Of a DNA stretch of 12,233 bases, positions 7,006 through 12,233 are shown in pieces. The notes beneath the pieces are model-generated. The model had not been told where the DNA came from and searched no databases. It saw nothing but the letters and a program-made list of their open reading frames with translations. The DNA comes from Deltaproteobacteria bacterium. GTDB lineage: Bacteria; Desulfobacterota; DSM-4660; Desulfatiglandales; B25-G16. The stretch is from positions 1-12,233 of the forward strand of contig QMLT01000025.1 of assembly GCA_003646875.1 (NCBI GenBank), read 5' to 3'. Both the position numbers and the translations under genes were made by a program. Each line of letters starts with the position of its first letter. Position 1 is the stretch's first letter.

Positions 7006-7169
7006 TCGTCATACGTTGATCAATGAGAATTCGTCAAGGTAAACCCATGATTCAAAGGAAGACAGAACCCTTATGAAATACATACTCATGTCTCCCATAG
7101 CTGTTTCGAGCCTTCTCTCTTCCATTGCGTATCTACTTTAACACGCTTGAGCATCTATAAAAACTCGTT

Positions 7170-8447
7170 ATGAGTCATGTAAAAAAATCCCAATTCCGTG
7201 ATCCCCACCGCTGGGTAGTTTTTGGAGTGATTTCCTCGGTATACTTTTTAGTCTTTTTCCACCGTGTCTCCACATCGGTGATTGCGCCTAATCTTCTGGC
7301 CACTTTTCATACAAACGCTACAGCATTAGGGTTCATGTCCTCCATGTATTTCTATCTCTATGCCTTGGAGCAGCCTCTGGTAGGTCATCTCTCAGACGTA
7401 TTGGGGCCAAGAAAAGTGGTGGGATTTTGGTCTTTGGTGGCAACCATAGGATGTGTCTTATTCGGATTAGCCCCAACTGTTGGGTGGGCTGCTATAGGCA
7501 GAGGCCTCATAGGTTTTGGCGTAGGCGGGGTTTACGTTCCGGCGATGAAGTCCTTTGCTCAGTGGTTCCGAGAAAAAGAGTTTGCCACAATGACTGGATT
7601 GTTTCTGGCCTCAGGTAACTTAGGGGCAATCGTGGCTACCACACCACTTGCATGGATGGCCAGTGTGTGGGGCTGGAGGTCGAGCTTTTTGATCATCGGT
7701 AGTATAACACTCATGCTTGCGCTTGCTACCCTCGTATTCGTTCGGGATCACGACACAGTGATTGCACCATTGAGCAAAGAAGCCCCCATACCAAATTCCC
7801 GATCAGTGCCTTCCCGAGGATCAGTTCTTAGAGTTCTGAGCTCTATGCGATTCTGGGTTTTGGCTGCGCTTTTCCTTGGATTTTTTGGCCCCTATTTTAC
7901 CTTCCAAGGCCTCTGGGCTACTCCCTTTATCATATCTATACTGAATTTGGACGCTCTGCGTGCTAGTGGATTGAATATGTTGATTCCAGTGGGATTTATC
8001 CTTGGCGCCCCTTTATCTGGTTGGCTTGCAGATAGAATCTTACATAGCAAAGTCGATATACTTCTGTGTCTTTTGGCTCTTATGACGGGCATCTGGGCGA
8101 TTCTCGCATTAGGTTTTCATACCCTATCAACAAGAGGCATGATGGTCCTGTTACTCGCCATGGGGGGAATTGCCGGGGGATTCGCCACTAATCTTTGGGC
8201 ATTGGTCCGAGAAACAACCTCAGGCTCTATCCTGGGACTCACTTCCGGTCTCCTTAACCCCTTCCCCCTGCTAGGTCCGGCCATCTTGCAGGGTTGGACT
8301 GGAGCCATTGTTAACCGGGTGGATAGAGTGAATGGCATATATCCACCGGCAGCGTACAAAAATGCCTTTACGGTTTGCCTCATATTTGTTATAAGTTGCC
8401 TCATCCTATGCGCAGTTTTTAGAAAGATGTTGCCTAAAAAAAATTAG
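7170..8447 (+). CDS. MFS transporter, substrate unknown
   Basis: A second major facilitator carrier, 425 residues, predicted twelve membrane helices in the inner membrane. Helix 1 is RWVVFGVISSVYFLVFFHRV (14-33). 'YALEQPLVGHLSDVLGPRKVV' (64-84) holds motif A, and GRGLIGFGVGG (110-120) is the helix-4 motif B region. A hydrophilic central loop of about 30 residues follows RDHD (192-195), and GAPLSGWLADRI in the second half is the matching motif-A loop. It is not a recent duplicate of the upstream transporter: the helices and motif A differ, and this one looks more like the anion:cation-symporter/hexuronate-type branches. A 258-bp gap with its own promoter separates them. No clear ribosome site precedes the ATG. 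Confidence 0.87.
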   Translation: MSHVKKSQFRDPHRWVVFGVISSVYFLVFFHRVSTSVIAPNLLATFHTNATALGFMSSMYFYLYALEQPLVGHLSDVLGPRKVVGFWSLVATIGCVLFGLAPTVGWAAIGRGLIGFGVGGVYVPAMKSFAQWFREKEFATMTGLFLASGNLGAIVATTPLAWMASVWGWRSSFLIIGSITLMLALATLVFVRDHDTVIAPLSKEAPIPNSRSVPSRGSVLRVLSSMRFWVLAALFLGFFGPYFTFQGLWATPFIISILNLDALRASGLNMLIPVGFILGAPLSGWLADRILHSKVDILLCLLALMTGIWAILALGFHTLSTRGMMVLLLAMGGIAGGFATNLWALVRETTSGSILGLTSGLLNPFPLLGPAILQGWTGAIVNRVDRVNGIYPPAAYKNAFTVCLIFVISCLILCAVFRKMLPKKN

Positions 8448-8534
8448 ACCATAAAGTACCATTTATCCCAATATCCATGAGCTGATACATTATCGACTTA
8501 CCTTTCTCCCGCATATCTTATGGGCTTTTTTACT

Positions 8535-8564
8535 TTGACACACACCATTCTTTCATCTTATTTT
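8535..8564 (+). promoter_or_regulatory. Possible sigma-70-type promoter before the crotonase gene
   Basis: TTGACA (8535-8540), 18 bases, then TATTTT (8559-8564). The -35 is perfect and the -10 is 4/6. It lies about 45 bases before the ATG at 8610 in a 162-bp gap and could drive the crotonase and phosphodiesterase genes together. Confidence 0.4.
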
Positions 8565-8609
8565 ATCCACCATGCAAAGAAAATCCTTATCATTTAGGAG
8601 AAGCGAAAA

Positions 8610-9323
8610 ATGGCACGTGTAGAATATACATTAGATGAGAAAGTGGCTATTCTTACCATGAACGATGGCGAAAATCGTTTCAATCTCGCATTTTTGGACT
8701 GCTTTCTCACGGTTTTAGATGAGATTGAAAATGATACAGATGCCAATTCCCTGATTGTCACCTCCTCCCATGAAAAAATTTTTTGTAACGGGATTGACCT
8801 GGATTGGCTGTCACCTTTTATTGAAAACAACGATATGGAGACCGCAAAGGCATTCTTCTCTACGATGATGAAACTTTTCAAACGAATCCTCCTTTATCCA
8901 ATGCCTACAATCGCTGCAATATCAGGTCATGTGTTTGCTGGCGGAGCCATCATGAGCTGTGCCTTTGACTTCCGCTTTATGCGTACTGACCGTGGCTTTT
9001 TTTCCTTTCCAGAAGTAGACCTTGGTATTCCATTTCTTCCTGGTATGATTGCTATCATCAAAAAGGCAATACCCATGTACAAGTTTGAAGAAATGCAGTA
9101 TACCGGAAAACGAGCCACTGCCGAGGAATGTGAAGCGCATCACATAGTCACAAAGGCCTTTCATATAGATGACCTGATGAATGAGGCGCTCTCATTTGCA
9201 AAAACCTTAAACAAGCGCAGAGAGGTAATCGCCGAGATGAAGAAACGGATGTATAAGGATATTGTCCATAGCATTGACGTGGAGGATCCACAGGTGATCG
9301 AGTCTGGAATTTTTTATGTATAG
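8610..9323 (+). CDS. Enoyl-CoA hydratase/isomerase (crotonase) family protein
   Basis: Crotonase-fold enzyme acting on acyl-CoA thioesters in the cytoplasm; 237 residues, a little short of the usual ~260. 'KIFCNGIDLDWL' (56-67) and 'AISGHVFAGGAIMS' (103-116) supply the two oxyanion-hole backbone amides. 'FFSFPEVDLGIPFLPG' (130-145) contains Glu135, at the position of the acid/base glutamate. The GENRFN start and single glutamate (no second catalytic Glu is evident in the oxyanion-helix region) resemble the Δ3,Δ2-enoyl-CoA isomerase (ECI) branch more than classical hydratases, so isomerase is my preferred reading. AGGAGAAG lies 8 bases before the ATG and fixes the start. The next gene follows after 38 bp, so the two are probably co-transcribed. 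Confidence 0.88.
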   Translation: MARVEYTLDEKVAILTMNDGENRFNLAFLDCFLTVLDEIENDTDANSLIVTSSHEKIFCNGIDLDWLSPFIENNDMETAKAFFSTMMKLFKRILLYPMPTIAAISGHVFAGGAIMSCAFDFRFMRTDRGFFSFPEVDLGIPFLPGMIAIIKKAIPMYKFEEMQYTGKRATAEECEAHHIVTKAFHIDDLMNEALSFAKTLNKRREVIAEMKKRMYKDIVHSIDVEDPQVIESGIFYV

Positions 9324-9361
9324 GCAATTGCCATAAACTAGCATTTTTTTGTGAGGTTACA

Positions 9362-10042
9362 ATGATCATTATGGGACATCGTGGAGCTGCGGCCCTGGAG
9401 CCTGAGAATACCCTGCTTTCAATTGGAAGGGCAATTGAGATTGGAGTTAACGCCGTGGAGATAGATGTGCGTTTGAGCAAAGACAAAGAGATAGTTGTCA
9501 TGCATGACTCAACCCTGGATCGCACCACTGATGGCACAGGGCCTGTTTGCAATTTTACCATTGATGAGCTGAAAAAACTTGATGCGGGTAATGGTCAGCG
9601 CATACCTACACTTCAGGAAGTCATTGACTTTATTGACAACAAAGTGGAGCTGGTCATCGAGTTGAAGGAAGAAGGGACATTCAAAAGTGTTTACAAACTA
9701 ATAAAAAGGAACAATATCGAAAACAATGTATATGTGATCTCTTTCTGGCACAGGTTTGTGAAGACTATAAAAGAGATGGACAACCACATCAAAACCGGCG
9801 TGCTTCTGGCGGGATGCCCAGTAGACACGTGCATTGCTACTCAGGCATCTGCAGACGCACTCGTCATGAATTACTCTTTTATAGACAGAAAATTTGTCCA
9901 AACAGCCCATAAAGAAAAACTAAAGGTTTTTGTGTGGAATATTGATAAAAAGGATCTTATAAAGCCATACGTTGATATGGGTGTAGACGGTATTGGAACC
10001 AATGATCCGCGCCTGCTGTGCGAGTATTTTTTTAACCAATAA
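9362..10042 (+). CDS. Glycerophosphodiester phosphodiesterase, UgpQ-like
   Basis: Hydrolyses glycerophosphodiesters (deacylated phospholipids) to glycerol-3-phosphate and an alcohol, using a divalent metal in a TIM barrel. The 226 residues with no signal peptide suggest the cytoplasmic UgpQ-like group. Motifs: GHRGAAALEPENT (5-17, His6 and Arg7), EIDVRLSKDKEIVVMHD (33-49, metal ligands Glu33 and Asp35 and general-acid His48), DRTTDGTG (53-60), IPTLQEVIDFI (81-91), VIELKEEG (98-105, Glu100) and the closing GVDGIGTNDPRLL. All catalytic residues are present. GAGGTT a few bases upstream of the ATG supports the start. With the preceding acyl-CoA enzyme it may serve lipid turnover, an inference from adjacency only. 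Confidence 0.92.
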   Translation: MIIMGHRGAAALEPENTLLSIGRAIEIGVNAVEIDVRLSKDKEIVVMHDSTLDRTTDGTGPVCNFTIDELKKLDAGNGQRIPTLQEVIDFIDNKVELVIELKEEGTFKSVYKLIKRNNIENNVYVISFWHRFVKTIKEMDNHIKTGVLLAGCPVDTCIATQASADALVMNYSFIDRKFVQTAHKEKLKVFVWNIDKKDLIKPYVDMGVDGIGTNDPRLLCEYFFNQ

Positions 10043-10396
10043 GGGTTGTCCAATGAATGGAATGAATGGATCATTATAGTTGGCTCAATCATCTCCTCCA
10101 CAAATAATTCAGGGTAGCTCACAACATGTTGCTAATAAGCCTTAAACTTTTTCTGGTTGCCCAAGTATCGAAATGGTCAATATAAAATTATCACTTATCA
10201 ATTATAAATTGTCTAATCTTAGTGCCCGCCCTGGCGCGACTTCCGTGGAAAAAGCTCTTTACACCCTAAGGTGCATCAAACAGATGCCGTAGATTAAATC
10301 CTTCTCAAATCAGGTCTGGGCCAGGGACTTCGTGTGGCTGAATACAAAAATAATTGCTGGAATTAGAAAAAGATGAAGTGAGAAGGAATTTTCATC
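10043..10396. other. Intergenic region, 354 bp, no confident gene
   Basis: Contents seen: a two-copy tandem AATGAATGG (10052-10069); a weak promoter candidate TTGCCC-18-TATAAA (10157-10186); a small palindrome CAATTATAAATTG (10199-10211); and a 39-codon open frame (10173-10292) ending ARPGATSVEKALYTLRCIKQ, faintly like the start of an IclR-type regulator. No terminator with a U-tract was seen after the phosphodiesterase gene. The ribosome site for the next gene (AGAAGGA) is at 10380-10386. Confidence 0.5.
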
Positions 10397-11596
10397 ATGC
10401 CCGAAATAGAGAAAATAACATACATTGTTAATCAGTTTTCCAGAAAAAAAGATGTGGTGAAAGCCTCGACAGATTCATTTTCTCCGTCAACAGCCCATTC
10501 TGCACGGAAATTCCATCAAACCTTTCCTGATTATACGCCAACTCCACTGGTAAAACTTACTCATCTTGCGGATATGTTGCGCGTTTCTAACATCTGGATT
10601 AAAGACGAATCACACCGATTTGGCCTCAATGCCTTCAAGGTGCTTGGCGCCACCCATGGACTGGCATATCTCCTCGCTCAGAGATTAGAAATGAATACGC
10701 AGGAATTGTCGTTCGATTTGCCCCATGAACCCAGCGCAAAAGAAGTGCTGGCTGACACTACATTGGTGACGGCAACAGACGGGAATCATGGCCGTGCAGT
10801 TGCATGGGCCGCGCAGCAACTGAGGTGTAGAGCTGTCGTCTATCTGCCAAAAGGCGCTTCTACAGCACGATATGAATCTATCAAAGCGCATGGAGCTCAA
10901 ACACTTATCATCGATGGCACCTATGATGATGCTGTTAAGCAAGCGGCAGAGCAGGCCCAAAAACAAGGCTGGATTTTATTACAGGATACAGCAAGAGAAG
11001 GGTATGAGGAAATTCCTTTAAAAATAATGCAGGGCTATCTCACTATCCTGCACGAGGCACTGGAGCAATTGGAAGGAGAAATTCCCACACATGTTCTTGT
11101 GCAGTGTGGCGTGGGTTCTCTGGCAGGTGCCAGCCAGGCTTATTTATGTGAGTTATTTGGCGACAAACGACCTCTATTTGTTGTTGTGGAGCCTACCCGT
11201 GCTGCCTGTTTTTATGAACCCATGGCCACTCATAGAAGAATGCCTAAAAAACTCAGCGGCAACCTCAATACAATTATGGCCGGCCTGGCGTGTGGTGAGC
11301 CAAGCGCCCTGGCATGGAAGATCCTTCGAGACTATGCTGATGTGTTTATTGCCTGTCCAGACTATATAGCAATAAGAGGTATGCGCATTCTCGGTAATCC
11401 CCTTCAGGGTGATGACAGAGTTATTTCAGGCGAATCAGGCGCGGTAACTCTGGGTTTGCTTACGACTGTTCTTACACAGTCATCCTGCCGAAAAATTGCT
11501 AATGCATTACAGCTCAATGAATCGTCAACAGTCTTACTTATATCAACTGAAGGTGACACAGATCCCTCAATGTACCGTAAGATTGTATGGGGTTGA
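10397..11596 (+). CDS. dpaL: Diaminopropionate ammonia-lyase
   Basis: PLP enzyme (fold type II, tryptophan-synthase-beta-like) that converts 2,3-diaminopropionate to pyruvate and two ammonia; E. coli YgeX acts on both D- and L-isomers. The 399 residues match that enzyme closely. Key marks: TPTPLVKLTHLAD (47-59), the diagnostic KDESHRFGLNAFKVLGA (69-85) with Schiff-base Lys81, ATDGNHGRAVAWAA (126-139, Asp128), LLQDTAREGYEEIP (194-207, Asp197), glycine loop QCGVGSLAG (236-244) and SGESGAVTLG (344-353). The two aspartates correspond to those reported for D- and L-substrate proton abstraction in E. coli. AGAAGGA before the ATG supports the start. No carbamoyltransferase or other ygeX-cluster partner is nearby; a catabolic role for amino-acid nitrogen is inferred. 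Confidence 0.93.
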   Translation: MPEIEKITYIVNQFSRKKDVVKASTDSFSPSTAHSARKFHQTFPDYTPTPLVKLTHLADMLRVSNIWIKDESHRFGLNAFKVLGATHGLAYLLAQRLEMNTQELSFDLPHEPSAKEVLADTTLVTATDGNHGRAVAWAAQQLRCRAVVYLPKGASTARYESIKAHGAQTLIIDGTYDDAVKQAAEQAQKQGWILLQDTAREGYEEIPLKIMQGYLTILHEALEQLEGEIPTHVLVQCGVGSLAGASQAYLCELFGDKRPLFVVVEPTRAACFYEPMATHRRMPKKLSGNLNTIMAGLACGEPSALAWKILRDYADVFIACPDYIAIRGMRILGNPLQGDDRVISGESGAVTLGLLTTVLTQSSCRKIANALQLNESSTVLLISTEGDTDPSMYRKIVWG

Positions 11597-11721
11597 TATA
11601 AAAATGCCTCAGGTTAACTCATTTAATACTCAACCACTTGACCATTTGACCACGCAACTACCTTTATGCCTCGTTGAGGCCGAAAGGGCATGTATGTTCA
11701 TTGGAATAGGAAATCTTGATA
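11597..11721. other. dpaL-recC gap with TTGACC direct repeats
   Basis: A 125-bp gap. CACTTGACCATTTGACCAC (11635-11653) holds two 8-base near-identical units. A small stem GCCTC-GTT-GAGGC (11668-11680) follows but has no U-tract, so it is not a convincing terminator. AGGAAA about 10 bases before the recC ATG is the likely ribosome site. No gene is seen. Confidence 0.4.
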
Positions 11722-12233
11722 ATGACCCTTAGACTCTTTACCAGCAACAGATTGGAGATCCTGGCCAATGCATTGGCTGAAGTGCTTGAGGAACCTTTAT
11801 CATCAGCGCTGGATCAAGAAATTATTGTTGTACAGAGTAAAGGTATGGAGCGCTGGGTATCAATGCAGCTTGCCCAGCGTCATGGTATCTGTGCAAATTA
11901 CAGATTTCCCTTTCCTAACGCCTTTGTCCACGAAGTGTTTCAGAAAGTCATTCCGGACCTCCCTGAACGTTCGCCTTTTGATCCCAAAACAATGACCTGG
12001 AAGATCATGAAGCTTCTGCCTTCATGTATCAGAAAGCCGGGCTTTGAAACCCTTAGCGCCTACCTGGGAGATACCGAGAGAAATTTAAAGCGCTTTCAGC
12101 TTTCTGAACGGATCGCGGACACCTTTGACCAGTACCTGCTTTTTCGTCCAGAAATGATTTTCAGATGGGAAAATGGAGAGGAAAATCACTGGCAGGCCGT
12201 GCTCTGGAGAGAACTCGTTAAAGGTACTGGAAC
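11722..12233 (+). CDS. recC: RecC N-terminus (exonuclease V gamma subunit), partial
   Basis: First 170 codons of RecC; the gene continues past the window end (family length ~1100 residues). RecC is the Chi-recognising scaffold of the RecBCD helicase-nuclease for double-strand break repair. The protein starts TLRLFTSNRLEILANAL, then IIVVQSKGMERWVSMQLAQ, GICANYRFPFPNAF, MTWKIMKLLP, LKRFQLSERIADTFDQYLLF and WQAVLWRELV, which track the RecC N-terminal helicase-like domain in order (for example the E. coli 'VQSTGMAQWLQM' and 'FQLSSKAADLFDQYL' regions). ATG 11722 gives the expected start. recB and recD would be expected just beyond the window. RecBCD rather than AddAB is informative for taxonomy. 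Confidence 0.93.
   Translation, partial: MTLRLFTSNRLEILANALAEVLEEPLSSALDQEIIVVQSKGMERWVSMQLAQRHGICANYRFPFPNAFVHEVFQKVIPDLPERSPFDPKTMTWKIMKLLPSCIRKPGFETLSAYLGDTERNLKRFQLSERIADTFDQYLLFRPEMIFRWENGEENHWQAVLWRELVKGTG

Noticed and set aside
5604..8447. The two MFS genes as a tandem duplication
   Set aside because: Motif A loops, helix sequences and central loops differ throughout; they belong to different MFS branches.
9148..9561. Minus-strand 137-codon frame across the crotonase/phosphodiesterase junction
   Set aside because: It is antisense to two well-supported genes and has no recognisable domain.
10237..10252. TGGCGCGACTTCCGT as a sigma-54 (-24/-12) promoter
   Set aside because: The TGGC half is present, but the required GC of the -12 element at the right spacing is missing.
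11668..11680. GCCTC-GTT-GAGGC hairpin as a terminator after dpaL
   Set aside because: The 5-bp stem has a tight 3-base loop and no following T-run.

Overview
Chromosomal window, probably from an anaerobic Desulfobacterota-type ('deltaproteobacterial') bacterium. The assignment is an inference from the hslU-argB-argD-argH-ybaB-recR gene order, the protein sequences and the style of the intergenic repeats; no rRNA or other decisive marker is present. All genes lie on the + strand.

Left half (1-5183), housekeeping: the 3' end of hslU (protease ATPase), then an arginine biosynthesis cluster of argB (N-acetylglutamate kinase, arginine-sensitive type by its N-terminal helix), argD (acetylornithine aminotransferase) and argH (argininosuccinate lyase), then ybaB/ebfC and recR. 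No argF or argG lies between argD and argH. Instead a 46-codon reading frame overlaps the argD stop and resembles the C-terminal tail of argininosuccinate synthase (ArgG), so it looks like the scar of an argF-argG deletion.

Three unrelated inverted-repeat elements sit in gene junctions: a 214-bp element inserted exactly at the hslU stop codon with a CTTTAGG duplication, a ~100-bp element between argB and argD, and a ~400-bp element after recR that carries a decayed GxxExxY (PD-(D/E)XK-like) gene between 35-bp imperfect inverted repeats.

Right half (5.26-12.2 kb), accessory metabolism: two unrelated 12-helix MFS transporters, the first with its start codon inside the third element; a crotonase-fold enoyl-CoA hydratase/isomerase with a closely following glycerophosphodiester phosphodiesterase; a PLP-dependent diaminopropionate ammonia-lyase (dpaL); and the 5' end of recC, cut by the window edge. 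By sampled counts the transporter DNA is more GC-rich than the arg genes (for example 32/60 at 5881-5940 against 22/60 at 601-660).

I saw no CRISPR array, tRNA, rRNA, phage or defence cluster. The notable material is small-scale genome decay and repeat-element biology, not a clear new system.
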